From assembly GCA_045629285.1 (NCBI GenBank), contig JAZQQY010000009.1:1-64000 (forward strand): a DNA stretch of 64,000 bases, written 5' to 3'. A program made the translations under genes and the position numbers. Below the pieces are notes generated by a model. That model made no database searches and was not told the DNA's origin. It saw only the letters and a program-made list of their open reading frames with translations. Shown piece after piece: positions 55,701 to 63,176 of the stretch (within the stretch, counting starts at the first letter, position 1; every line of letters begins with the position of its first letter). This stretch comes from UBA1723 sp045629285 (lineage in GTDB: Bacteria; Bacteroidota; Bacteroidia; Bacteroidales; Paludibacteraceae).

Positions 55701-56753
55701 TGTTCCTACGGATTTAGGAATACCTAATTCTATGGAAGAAAAACTCTTTGCCTCCGACATGTTGTTCATACACCACACGCCGTTGTCGTTGGTTGACAAC
55801 CAAGCCCTCTTTTTGCTGTCGACGTAGATGGAACTTACTTTGGAAAGAGTAGCGTCGACTTTATTTATAGGCCTGACCTTGTCGAAAGAGAATTTGCCGT
55901 CAGCGTATTTTGACAGCCAAAGACCATCGCCGGAAGTGCCGATCAGGATAGTGCTCTCGTCAGCCCTGCAGATGGCAGAAACGGCATGAAAAGGAGTAGG
56001 GATTTTCTCTACGCTTAGAATCTCGCCGTTGTTGTCGAACACAGCCAGCCATAGCGAACCGACGTTGGAGCAAAGCAAAATATGTCGAGGGTCGACTTGC
56101 AGGATGTTGTTGATGAGCTCTGCAATCTTAGGACGGTAATCAAACAATGTATTGCCTTCTTTATCAACCACATATACACCGTTATATCCGCCGATCCAAT
56201 ATCTGTTTTTGAAATCCTTGTAAGCTGTTAATGCCTTTTTGTCTTTGATATTTTTGCAAATCGGATTGAAGGTATTTGCACTTTTGTCATACGCAAACAC
56301 ACCCTTTCCTGTCGATGAAAGCAGACAATCACCGTCAGGTTGCATGGCACAACCTGTTATGTCGAAGTTGTATGCATCGTCTCCTGCGAATTCGGAAATG
56401 TCGTGGAAAGTATGAGATTTATTGTCGTAGGAATAGATGGTGAAATTAGAGCCTCCGAATGTGATGTCTCCGTTTGGCAACATAAAAGCGTGGTATGTGT
56501 CGTTACGCTTCATTTCAGGGAAATGCGACTCCTCGTAGTTTCTGAAACTGCATCCGTCAAAACGGCTGATTCCATAGTGAGTGGCGAACCAAATGAATCC
56601 ATCCTGATCCTCTACGATGTCGTGAACGTTGTTGCTCGCCAATCCATTTTCCGTCGTATAATGAAAGAAGTAGCACTGGACTTCTCCTTGAGCTCCTACG
56701 ATGCTGGATAAGCATAGTAAAATTGCTAATATGGAATGGATCGGTTTGTGCAT
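52782..56753 (-). CDS. Hybrid two-component system regulator (reg_prop sensor, AraC output)
   Basis: One-protein sensor and transcription factor typical of Bacteroidetes polysaccharide loci. A signal peptide (residues 1-23) leads a periplasmic double propeller with reg_prop repeats (GLASNNVHDIVEDQDGFIWFAT; GLPSNNVLAI), then a Y_Y_Y domain and one membrane segment around residues 750-770. The kinase follows: H836 in VLAHDLKNP, with ATPase boxes NAIKF, DEGIGMS and GYGMGLKI. A receiver domain has its acceptor D1129 in ISDVDMPNMNG, and the AraC-type helix-turn-helix ends with FNDPSYFSRKYKDYFGTSP. It should sense a rhamnogalacturonan fragment in the periplasm and activate the adjacent lyase and esterase genes. 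No SusC/SusD pair is in view. Confidence 0.93.
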   Translation of the reverse strand: MHKPIHSILAILLCLSSIVGAQGEVQCYFFHYTTENGLASNNVHDIVEDQDGFIWFATHYGISRFDGCSFRNYEESHFPEMKRNDTYHAFMLPNGDITFGGSNFTIYSYDNKSHTFHDISEFAGDDAYNFDITGCAMQPDGDCLLSSTGKGVFAYDKSANTFNPICKNIKDKKALTAYKDFKNRYWIGGYNGVYVVDKEGNTLFDYRPKIAELINNILQVDPRHILLCSNVGSLWLAVFDNNGEILSVEKIPTPFHAVSAICRADESTILIGTSGDGLWLSKYADGKFSFDKVRPINKVDATLSKVSSIYVDSKKRAWLSTNDNGVWCMNNMSEAKSFSSIELGIPKSVGTAFFPCGNGRMLLGMDGAGLILLDSTNNVLNHWNVENGLPSNNVLAIERYQQGYLLTFWGGNPTYLTLDDGKLYPLNTNTLPTPANTVKDILKMKDGSYLLATGGYGVYKLVDKTLSNVFLDPKLLNDSQDLWTEQAIQLHDGTIRILTSRTIWSNRDGSFKPVYPDISLTTSKNPLLFLQSCEDDQDGYFVVANKGVFRFSADDSSYEMLDFLPSGEYFAIVRTDDNKLWVSSSNGILSIDYKNKNYEIVFSSKGLSGDYFVRKGSCISEDGKLLFGCKHGFVCVNPKFISKDATEHLSFSELYVNGERTTFDSDKELVLDYGQTHLLLTLDVVNYAEPNTYDLRYRVMPVDTIWNKMSKSRDITIDFLPDGKFNIEVGVFSPNGNIFQTITLPLTVSAPWWKTIQFTLLCIALFIALGFFISNRRVAALKKRKEELQQAVDEKTVDLRNANETLVHQKKAIEEKNESLLNTLKLKDQLVSVLAHDLKNPMFAIVTTLRRVMSNNQSEDESRQLLSEATSEAEKIQSEMVKLLQWASNSERKMKCEISNVNLAALVSDIVAFLQPLCDEKEITLEYSVNNLKNHVLADEKMLAVVVRNIISNAIKFTGRGKKIKVGTTEVDDKTVLTVVDEGIGMSPEFLDKIKNRENIVSRQGTENEKGYGMGLKIVSDFVNKMGATIDFASESGVGTQVSVTMNTGHEIEVETEPVVEKAEPQNVFDSIDKTFFDGKTVLVVDDDALLLDNIKAMLSNFVTVQTAGNGVDGMELAENIIPDLIISDVDMPNMNGIEMCRQLAQNTTTSNIPVLFLSAKRDLSVKIAGLSAGAVDYIVKPFNEGELLLKTSNFLRMQQHRQIKILAGSLNNSDSNTEDSEINPLIQQLLDCIKENYGNPDYSFNDIARDLGFSKSTLTRRLKSLIDKSPIEILSEYRLHKAQTLLAEGKMSVSEIAYTVGFNDPSYFSRKYKDYFGTSPTK

Positions 56754-56913
56754 AGACTTTCACGCTAAATGATTTACGCAAATATAGGATAAAAAAGGAA
56801 ACGAACAAGATTTCGCACAAATTTTCCCAAAACCAATGTTCCTTAGTCGCATATCCTTCACAATGCCTGAATCTTGAACCCAACTCCCCCCCCCTTACAT
56901 CATACATCTTACC

Positions 56914-59208
56914 TTAAAAAGGGTATCCTATAGCAAAGTGGAATGTCACGTCCCTTTTGAATTTAGGAGATGCGATATTCCATTCTCTTGTCGACGGATC
57001 GTAGCCCTTCATGCCGACATCCAGACGGACAAGGATGAACGACAGATCAAGTCTGACACCTGCGCCGACGCTGGCAGCCAAGTCTTTAACCAAGTCGTTC
57101 AGCACGAATTTTCCACCAGGTTGGTTGTCATAATCTTTGATGGTCCAGATATTTCCTGCGTCTGCGAAGATAGCATATTCAAACATTCCCTCTGTATGGA
57201 ATCGTAGTTCGGCCTGAGCCAACAGTTTGATATCACCTGTTTGGTTGAAGAAATCCGCCGAACCTATGCGCTCATAGTGTCCCGGACCAAGTTCACGTGT
57301 GCTCCATCCTCGCACAGAGTTTGGACCACCTGCGAAATATCTTCGCTCGTATGGAATCTGGTCGGAGTTTCCGTATGGCGACGCGACTCCTCCTCCAGCG
57401 TGTAGTGCCAACGATTGGTGGATACCCAAGCGGAATGTGTGGCTGTAGTCGATGTCGAAACGAGCGTATTGACTGAAAGGAACACCTACAATTTCATAAT
57501 AGCCATCTTCATTCTTTGGAGAATCGAATATGTGGACAAGAGCCGACGGAAGAGTTCCTGACATGTCGATCATGAAACTGAAATTGCTGTTAGACTTTGC
57601 GCTTTTCTTTGCCTTCATTAACGATGATGCCGTAGCCGATGAACTTGAGTATGCGAATGTGTAGCTGGAGCGAGTGATGAACTGGTTGGTATAGTTCTGC
57701 TTCAACAACGCATTTGTTGAGACGTCAAGATAGCGGGTCTGAAATTCCGGCAACACCCACGGCACAATAGTGTATGTGATGTTGTAGAGGTCGAGAGTGT
57801 GGCTGAAACGGTTGCGCCCGGTAGCCCACGTATATTTCCAATCGAATGTCAAGTATCTTTTCTTGAATTCCGGACGGTTTTGCCAAACGAAACCGGTAGA
57901 GAAGATTGTCTTTCCTCGTTTAGCTGCGTATGAATCATTGAAGATGGGGGATAGGATTCGTGGAAATGCAAGAGAACTGTTGATGCTGAACTCAAAGAAG
58001 TTTTTGGAGTCAAACCCCCTTTCTTCTGCACCTCGCACCATTTCGTAAGCACCTCCAAGACGGATTCTCCATATTTCACTTCCCTTGAAGATATTTTTAT
58101 CCTGATAAGTGACGTATGTCTCTACTCCCAAGTCACCTGCCGTATTTGTGTTGTCGATACCCCATTGTATATAATATGGTTTGGACGGAGTCACGGAAAT
58201 ATTTGCTATGAGCGACTCTGGAACAGTATCAAGTGAGTATGTCACGTTAGCAGTCTGCACGGCCGATAATCCGGACAGAGCCGAGAACGTACGGTCGTGA
58301 AGCATTTCGCTGAACAATCTGCCTTGACGAACGTATGTGTTGTTGTAGATGGTGCTTGGACGCAAGAAACGTCGACCCTTTGGAGAAATGATTGTAAGAC
58401 GTTTGTATTCCGTTGTGTCGGATTCTCCTGTAAATCCACGGTTGTCGCCCACCATCACATTGACTTTGCTTGTGCGATAGCGAGTAAGCGGATGGCCTGC
58501 CTTGGATGTGTCGACATGAAGATTCAATTTCAAATCCACCTCATGGGAACCCAGCATGGAATCCACCGAATAATAAAGATTTTCCTTCGTGAAATTATAA
58601 TATCCTTGGTTTCGCACGAAAGAAACGATTTCTCCCACGCGAGAATCGATGTTTTCGGCATTGTACTTCAATCCCATCTTCACCTTTCCGTCCGATAGAA
58701 AATTCTTCGACTCCATGATATCGTCGATCAATCCGTCGCCGATTTTCTCGTTCACGTCGCGTATTCTATAAGGATCGCCAGCTTTGATATCGTAGTTGAC
58801 ACTTGCCTTCTTGCCCTCTTTAGTCACCTTGTAATCAACATTCGCTGTGAAGTAGCCCATATTGAAAAGCTGCGACTTTATCTCCTTGGCAGAAAGCTGG
58901 GTGTTTTCTTCCGAATAGATGACAGGAGGTTCTCCGAATCTTCTTATCAGTTTGTTCATCCATTTCGACGTATCTCTTCCCGAGAGAGAGTAGAATCTGA
59001 GTGAAGTTTTGTTGAAGAACGTTCCAGGTGTGTTAGGGTGTTGGATAATGTAGTCGTACAATTCGGTGGCATCTATAGTAGGATCATCGCATGTCACATT
59101 TATATTATCCAGCAAATAATCTCCGTCGGCCACATATTTTGTAGTCGAGCAAGACGCAATGCAAAGCAAAGCGATGAGTGAGAATATGAATAAAAAATGT
59201 CTTTTCAT
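56914..59208 (-). CDS. TamL/BamA-family outer-membrane lipoprotein
   Basis: Omp85-family assembly factor with a lipoprotein signal: MKRHFLFIFSLIALLCIASC, lipobox cysteine at residue 20. POTRA-like repeats follow to about residue 330 (for example IKSQLFNMGYFTANVDYKV). The C-terminal beta-barrel holds the RRYFAGGPNSVRGW motif, which is the conserved lid-lock VRGF/W element of the family, and ends in FHFAIGYPF with a terminal phenylalanine. In Bacteroidetes the lipidated form is called TamL and pairs with TamB to place outer-membrane proteins. I chose the ATG that opens directly into the signal peptide; the longest frame adds 23 residues without a signal. tamB is not adjacent in this window. Confidence 0.85.
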   Translation of the reverse strand: MKRHFLFIFSLIALLCIASCSTTKYVADGDYLLDNINVTCDDPTIDATELYDYIIQHPNTPGTFFNKTSLRFYSLSGRDTSKWMNKLIRRFGEPPVIYSEENTQLSAKEIKSQLFNMGYFTANVDYKVTKEGKKASVNYDIKAGDPYRIRDVNEKIGDGLIDDIMESKNFLSDGKVKMGLKYNAENIDSRVGEIVSFVRNQGYYNFTKENLYYSVDSMLGSHEVDLKLNLHVDTSKAGHPLTRYRTSKVNVMVGDNRGFTGESDTTEYKRLTIISPKGRRFLRPSTIYNNTYVRQGRLFSEMLHDRTFSALSGLSAVQTANVTYSLDTVPESLIANISVTPSKPYYIQWGIDNTNTAGDLGVETYVTYQDKNIFKGSEIWRIRLGGAYEMVRGAEERGFDSKNFFEFSINSSLAFPRILSPIFNDSYAAKRGKTIFSTGFVWQNRPEFKKRYLTFDWKYTWATGRNRFSHTLDLYNITYTIVPWVLPEFQTRYLDVSTNALLKQNYTNQFITRSSYTFAYSSSSATASSLMKAKKSAKSNSNFSFMIDMSGTLPSALVHIFDSPKNEDGYYEIVGVPFSQYARFDIDYSHTFRLGIHQSLALHAGGGVASPYGNSDQIPYERRYFAGGPNSVRGWSTRELGPGHYERIGSADFFNQTGDIKLLAQAELRFHTEGMFEYAIFADAGNIWTIKDYDNQPGGKFVLNDLVKDLAASVGAGVRLDLSFILVRLDVGMKGYDPSTREWNIASPKFKRDVTFHFAIGYPF

Positions 59209-59280
59209 GTCTCTTAACACTGCAAATTTAGCTAAAAATGGGTGATGTAAAGATTTTTTTGCAATTTTTTGCCTCAAATG

Positions 59281-59311
59281 TTTGGAGATAACAAAAAAAG
59301 CCTTACCTTTG
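59281..59311 (+). promoter_or_regulatory. Promoter of the tRNA-Lys/tRNA-Ser pair
   Basis: TTTG, 19 bases, then TACCTTTG: the same arrangement as at tRNA-Asp. The first tRNA begins 33 bases after the -7 box. Confidence 0.8.
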
Positions 59312-59344
59312 CATCGTTTTTAAGAAACGACCAAACAAAACGCT

Positions 59345-59417
59345 GGATCGGTAGCTCAGTTGGTAGAGCAACAGACTCTTAATCTGTGGGTCGTGGGTTC
59401 GACCCCCACCCGGTTCA
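59345..59417 (+). tRNA. tRNA-Lys (CTT)
   Basis: Acceptor GGATCGG pairs with CCGGTTC, the D arm is GCTCAGTTGGTAGAGC, the anticodon stem ACAGA pairs with TCTGT around loop CTCTTAA (anticodon CTT), and the T arm is GTGGG/CCCAC. CCA is not encoded. It shares a promoter and terminator with the next tRNA. Confidence 0.95.
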
Positions 59418-59436
59418 CAAAAGGGACGAAAGTCTT

Positions 59437-59523
59437 GGAGAGATGTCAGAGTGGTCGAATGAGCCGGTCTTGAAAACCGGTGTACTCGTAAGGGTACCGG
59501 GGGTTCGAATCCCTCTCTCTCCG
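59437..59523 (+). tRNA. tRNA-Ser (TGA)
   Basis: Acceptor GGAGAGA pairs with TCTCTCC. The anticodon stem CCGGT/ACCGG holds loop CTTGAAA with anticodon TGA, and the long variable arm (GTACTCGTAAGGGTAC) is typical of class II tRNA-Ser. It lies 19 bases after tRNA-Lys, so both come from one transcript. Confidence 0.95.
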
Positions 59524-59526
59524 CTG

Positions 59527-59552
59527 AAGCTTGCAATTTGCAAGCTTTTTTT
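59527..59552 (+). terminator. Terminator of the tRNA pair
   Basis: AAGCTTGCAA and TTGCAAGCTT form a 10-bp stem followed by a T run, four bases after the tRNA-Ser end. Confidence 0.88.
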
Positions 59553-59598
59553 GTTTTAAACCTATCATGCATTTCCCTAATACATCTTACTTTTCACT

Positions 59599-60498
59599 TT
59601 ATTCCGGCGTTCTGTATTCCGCTGGCGAACAGCCCTCTTGTCGTTTGAAGAACTTAACGAAATATGAAGGGTCTTCGAATCCCAGTTCAAATGCAATCTC
59701 CTTTATCATATAGTCGGAGTAGCGAAGAAGTCGTTTGGCTTCTAGAGTGATTCGATGGTTGATGATTTCCAACGGAGTGAGTGAGGAACATTCGGATACA
59801 TAGTTGGTCAACGTTTTTGTTGTGACGTTGAGCAGTGTCGCATATTCTTTCACAGAATGAAGTTTGCGGAAGTTATGCTCCACATCTCTACGGAAAGTCA
59901 AGAACGCTTTGTGCGATGCTTTGCTTGGAGATAACGGTTGCTCCTCGTCGGATTTATAACTTCTCTCAAACTGGATAAGTAGCAGTTTTACCAGTGATCT
60001 GACGTATTCTGTGTGGCCGAGGAAGTCGTTGTTGGCAAGTTCACGTTCAATGGCTTCTATGATTCTCTCCAGCACGTTGCACACATTCGAATCCAGTTTG
60101 ATGCAAGGTATTCTGTCGTGTGCATTGAACAGGTTGTATTTAAGCAATGTCCCGTTTTCTGTAAGAACTTCACTTCGTAGAAGTCCGTTGCATACTTTCA
60201 GTACGTAACCTTTATAACCTTTGTCTTTCCCGTCTCTGTCAAACGAGTGGACTTGTCCCGGCGCAATGAAAAATACTGTGCCTGGCTCTACTGTATATTC
60301 ATTGAAGTCGACGTAATGTTTGCCGTAGCCTTCCTGAAACCACACTACTTCATAGAATGGGTGGACATGCTGTTGGCTTGTCTCGATTTCGGGTTTCTCA
60401 TCAAAGAAGTCGGGCATACGTGCCACTTCCATATCACAGCCTTTCGGATTGTCGCAGACCATGTCGTAACGACTATATGTATGTTTTAGCTTTTCCAT
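59599..60498 (-). CDS. AraC-family transcription regulator with cupin sensor domain
   Basis: A 299-residue regulator. The N-terminal cupin-like domain shows HVHPFYEVVWFQEG, a YTVEPGTVFFIAPGQVHSF strand pair, and small-ligand pocket character. The C-terminal double helix-turn-helix begins near residue 205 (LHSVKEYATLLNVTTKTLTNYV) and ends with IAFELGFEDPSYFVKFFKRQEGCSPAEYR. I start at MEKLKH; the upstream 26 codons encode a hydrophobic stretch that does not belong to the family and would overlap the divergent promoter. The gene is divergent from rubrerythrin, but regulation of that cluster is only a guess. Confidence 0.85.
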   Translation of the reverse strand: MEKLKHTYSRYDMVCDNPKGCDMEVARMPDFFDEKPEIETSQQHVHPFYEVVWFQEGYGKHYVDFNEYTVEPGTVFFIAPGQVHSFDRDGKDKGYKGYVLKVCNGLLRSEVLTENGTLLKYNLFNAHDRIPCIKLDSNVCNVLERIIEAIERELANNDFLGHTEYVRSLVKLLLIQFERSYKSDEEQPLSPSKASHKAFLTFRRDVEHNFRKLHSVKEYATLLNVTTKTLTNYVSECSSLTPLEIINHRITLEAKRLLRYSDYMIKEIAFELGFEDPSYFVKFFKRQEGCSPAEYRTPE

Positions 60499-60618
60499 GT
60501 CGCAAATATATATGCTTGTAATGGTAAAAACGAGAATAAGGATTGCTATTATGAGGCGTGTTCCCAATATTACCATCGTATTTCCTTTTTTGGTTGGGAT
60601 TGCCCAAATTTATCCCTC

Positions 60619-60626
60619 TATCTTTG
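60619..60626 (+). promoter_or_regulatory. Promoter -7 box of rubrerythrin
   Basis: TATCTTTG matches TAnnTTTG and ends 31 bases before the first ATG. A TTGG lies about 21 bases upstream. Confidence 0.6.
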
Positions 60627-60657
60627 CGTCAGAAGAAAAAAGAATTTATTAAAAGTA

Positions 60658-61206
60658 ATGAATATGATGAAGACCAAATATTCTGGTACTCAGACAGAAA
60701 AAAATCTTGAAGCCGCTTTTGCTGGTGAGTCGATGGCTCGCAACAAATATACCTGTTTTGCTTCAAAGGCGAAGAAGGATGGATACGAGCAGATTGCCGC
60801 CATATTCCAGAATACTGCGGATAATGAGAAGGAACATGCCAAACTGTGGTTCAAGGAACTGGAAGGTATCGGTTCGACTGCAGAGAATCTTGCCGTTGCA
60901 GCAGACGGTGAAAATTACGAGTGGTCGGACATGTATGATGGGTTTGCCAAGACTGCTGAGAAGGAAGGTTTTCCGGAGTTGGCTAAAAAATTTCGTCTGG
61001 TTGCAACTATAGAAAAGCGTCACGAAGAGAGATACAGAGCTCTGCTTCGTAACGTAGAGGCTCAGGAAGTATTCAAGAAAAGTGAGGTTAAGGTGTGGGA
61101 GTGTCGCAACTGCGGCCATATCGTAGTCGGAACACAATCCCCGGATGTTTGCCCCACTTGTGACCATCCGCAGGCATACTTTGAGATACACGTTGACAAT
61201 TTCTAA
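60658..61206 (+). CDS. rbr: Rubrerythrin
   Basis: Non-haem iron peroxidase that reduces hydrogen peroxide in anaerobes. Residues up to about 145 form the four-helix diiron domain, with the E-x-x-R/H repeats GESMARNKY, NTADNEKEHAKLW and ATIEKRHEERY. The C-terminus is a rubredoxin domain with two CxxC pairs (WECRNCGHIV and VCPTCDHP). Length and layout fit classical rubrerythrin. The real start may be the third or fourth codon (MMKTKY or MKTKY). It precedes a superoxide reductase gene by 16 bases, so the two would pass superoxide to peroxide to water. Confidence 0.95.
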   Translation: MNMMKTKYSGTQTEKNLEAAFAGESMARNKYTCFASKAKKDGYEQIAAIFQNTADNEKEHAKLWFKELEGIGSTAENLAVAADGENYEWSDMYDGFAKTAEKEGFPELAKKFRLVATIEKRHEERYRALLRNVEAQEVFKKSEVKVWECRNCGHIVVGTQSPDVCPTCDHPQAYFEIHVDNF

Positions 61207-61222
61207 AAACAATTTATAAGCT

Positions 61223-61633
61223 ATGAACAAACTTAAATTTTTCAAATGTAAGCGATGCGGCAACGTGATCGTTAAGGTTATCGACAGCAAGATGCCTTTG
61301 TCGTGTTGTGGTGAGACAATGATGGAGTTGACCCCGAACACCAGCGACGGTGCGGGGGAGAAACATCTTCCTGTAGTCAGCATCGATGGTAAGGAGGTTA
61401 GTGTGATGGTGTCGACTGTTTTGCATCCATCTACTCCAGAGCATCACATTGAGTTCATCGTCCTACAGACTTGTCATGGTTATCAGGTTAAGTGCCTGAA
61501 CCCAGAGGACACTCCTAAGGCTACGTTTATGCTCGACGACGGCGACAAGGCAGTAGCTGCTTACGAGTATTGTAACCTTCATGGCCTCTGGAAAACAGAA
61601 ATTTACGCTCAGTGCGGACAGGTTTATTTCTAA
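61223..61633 (+). CDS. dfx: Desulfoferrodoxin-type superoxide reductase
   Basis: Reduces superoxide to hydrogen peroxide. The N-terminal desulforedoxin-like site has FFKCKRCGNV with the first cysteine pair and LSCCGETM with the second (residues 9-30). The SOR iron site follows: GEKHLPVV with the conserved glutamate and first histidine (about 46-48), TPEHHIEF with the second and third, and CNLHGLW with the cysteine and last histidine near the end. The 136 residues fit a two-iron desulfoferrodoxin. It is flanked by rubrerythrin and thioredoxin genes on the same strand and completes an oxygen-defence cluster. Confidence 0.93.
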   Translation: MNKLKFFKCKRCGNVIVKVIDSKMPLSCCGETMMELTPNTSDGAGEKHLPVVSIDGKEVSVMVSTVLHPSTPEHHIEFIVLQTCHGYQVKCLNPEDTPKATFMLDDGDKAVAAYEYCNLHGLWKTEIYAQCGQVYF

Positions 61634-61664
61634 TCCGAAGTTCATCCCTCAAAAAGTATTATTT

Positions 61665-61964
61665 ATGGAAACGTTCAATAACATAGTATCTACAACACCT
61701 CTTGTCTTGGTAGATTTTTTTGCTACTTGGTGTGGGCCATGCAAGATGATGCATCCTGTGCTTGAGGATCTAAAGAAGAAGATGGGCGACAATCTAAGGA
61801 TCGTCAAGATAGATATCGACAATAATGCTAGTGTGTTTGAACATTATCAGATACGGTCGGTGCCGACATTCATGCTCTTCCACAACGGAGAGAATGTGTG
61901 GAAGCGTACAGGTTTGATGTCTCTGACTGAGTTGACAAATGTAGTTAATCAATATAAAAACTAG
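61665..61964 (+). CDS. Thioredoxin
   Basis: Short 99-residue thioredoxin with the active site FFATWCGPCKMM (cysteines near 27 and 30) and the cis-proline loop IRSVPTFMLF. I start at METFNN, 31 bases after the superoxide reductase stop. The longer frame would overlap the coding end of that gene and adds no family sequence. It may keep the neighbouring peroxidases reduced. It is followed by a strong terminator, so it closes the operon. Confidence 0.9.
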   Translation: METFNNIVSTTPLVLVDFFATWCGPCKMMHPVLEDLKKKMGDNLRIVKIDIDNNASVFEHYQIRSVPTFMLFHNGENVWKRTGLMSLTELTNVVNQYKN

Positions 61965-62008
61965 TTGACAGTCTTTTTTTGCATCATTATTGGCAAAAAC
62001 GTAGTTGA

Positions 62009-62049
62009 CATAGTCGGAGTGTTTGGGACATTCCGGCTATGGCTTTTTT
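62009..62049 (+). terminator. Terminator of the oxygen-defence operon
   Basis: CATAGTCGGA pairs with TCCGGCTATG (one T-G pair) and is followed by six T residues. Confidence 0.82.
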
Positions 62050-62137
62050 AAGTAAGACGTAAGATGTGAGTTTTTGCAAATTAGTGTAGTAATTTTGCAA
62101 GAATCGGAACAAATGCGGTTTTTGACGATGAAAAAGC

Positions 62138-62145
62138 TAACTTTG
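62138..62145 (+). promoter_or_regulatory. Promoter -7 box very close to the ThiD-AraC start
   Basis: TAACTTTG ends only five bases before the ATG. Transcription starting the usual few bases after the box would give an mRNA with almost no leader. The -33 element is not clear at the standard distance. Confidence 0.5.
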
Positions 62146-62150
62146 CAGAT

Positions 62151-63065
62151 ATGAATGCAATCTTGACAATCACAGGTTCGGATAGTGCCGGAGGAGCTGG
62201 AATACAGGCTGACATCAAGACGATAACATCTCTTGGTGGCAAGGCTCTTTCTGTCGTCACCACTCTTACAATGCAGAACACACTCGGCATCCAGGATTTC
62301 TATGATATCCCGGCTGAGATTGTTGAGCGTCAGATAGATGCTGTGGCTGAGGATATCACTCCATCCGTGTTCAAGGTTGGTCTGGTGCGCAATATCTACA
62401 CTCTTGAGGCTATTGTCCGTTGCATCTTACGCTATAAGCCGCAGTGGGTGTTGTTCTCGCCGGTTGTCTACTCTAGTTGCGACGAGGTGTTGATGAGCGA
62501 TGAACTTGTAGATAGAATCCAGAAAACACTTGTGCCGTTGTGCAATGCTTTGGTGGTAAGAGAGAGAGACAGCGATCGATTCAATGCATCCAGAATAATA
62601 GTTGCCGACAATAGTCACGGTCGATGCAACGAGTTGTGTTCTACTATTGCCACTCTTCTTTGTCAGGATATGTCGTTGGATGATGCGGAGAAGAAGGCCA
62701 GATATATGATGCCGGCAGAGGTAAACGCAGAGATGTCTGGTAGATGCATGAATCTTTACAACAGTTTTGTGAAGATGCAGGAGGAGGAATGCAAAAATAG
62801 CCGTGATGTCAATTATTATGCCGCTCAGCTTAATGTCTCCCCACGTTATTTGTCGCAGGTGACTAAGAGAGTAGCGTCGCAATCGCCTAAATCCATTATC
62901 GATGCTACGCTGTTAATCAAGATAAAGAATCTGCTAAAGACAGATAAAACCATTCAGGAGATTGCCTATCAGTTGGAATTTTCTTCGCAGGCTCATCTCT
63001 CCAACTTTTTCAAGCGATTTACCGGTTCATCGCCGTCGGATTATAGAAAACTTCCGTACATGTAG
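62151..63065 (+). CDS. ThiD-like domain fused to an AraC DNA-binding domain
   Basis: Residues 1 to about 195 resemble hydroxymethylpyrimidine (phosphate) kinase ThiD: start AILTITGSDSAGGAGIQADIKTI, VVTTLTMQNTLG, and VFKVGLVRN. The C-terminal 100 residues are an AraC-type double helix-turn-helix (YYAAQLNVSPRYLSQVTKRV; IAYQLEFSSQAHLSNFFKRFTGSSPSDYR). The kinase part seems inactive: the anion-hole motif GTGCTLS of true ThiD is replaced by GRCNELCS, and the stretch leading to it (RDSDRFNASRIIV) is shortened. It is probably a transcription factor that uses a dead kinase fold to sense a pyrimidine or pyridoxal-type vitamer. Its targets are unknown; thiamine or B6 genes are the natural guess. Confidence 0.8.
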   Translation: MNAILTITGSDSAGGAGIQADIKTITSLGGKALSVVTTLTMQNTLGIQDFYDIPAEIVERQIDAVAEDITPSVFKVGLVRNIYTLEAIVRCILRYKPQWVLFSPVVYSSCDEVLMSDELVDRIQKTLVPLCNALVVRERDSDRFNASRIIVADNSHGRCNELCSTIATLLCQDMSLDDAEKKARYMMPAEVNAEMSGRCMNLYNSFVKMQEEECKNSRDVNYYAAQLNVSPRYLSQVTKRVASQSPKSIIDATLLIKIKNLLKTDKTIQEIAYQLEFSSQAHLSNFFKRFTGSSPSDYRKLPYM

Positions 63066-63109
63066 TTTTTGTACGGAGAATGATGTGTTAATATCTAAAA
63101 TGTTGTGAT

Positions 63110-63140
63110 GGAGAATCAGATTTCTGGTTCTCCTTTTTTT
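63110..63140 (+). terminator. Terminator of the ThiD-AraC gene
   Basis: GGAGAATCAG pairs with CTGGTTCTCC (one T-G pair), then a run of eight T residues. It lies inside the N-terminal extension possible for the next gene, which shows that the extension is not translated. Confidence 0.85.
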
Positions 63141-63168
63141 GCAGATTTGCCTCTGCATATTAACTTTG
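63138..63168 (+). promoter_or_regulatory. Promoter of the Vsr gene
   Basis: TTTG at 63138-63141, exactly 19 bases, then TAACTTTG at 63161-63168. It ends eight bases before the chosen ATG, so the mRNA should be nearly leaderless. The TTTG overlaps the T tract of the terminator. Confidence 0.7.
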
Positions 63169-63176
63169 TGGGCATA

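Noticed and set aside
56914..59277. Longer start for the TamL-like protein
   Set aside because: The extra 23 residues hide the lipoprotein signal and have no family support; the inner ATG gives a perfect lipobox.
60499..60576. N-terminal membrane segment of the AraC regulator
   Set aside because: The hydrophobic stretch is encoded in the divergent promoter region and does not belong to cupin AraC proteins; the start at MEKLKH is preferred.
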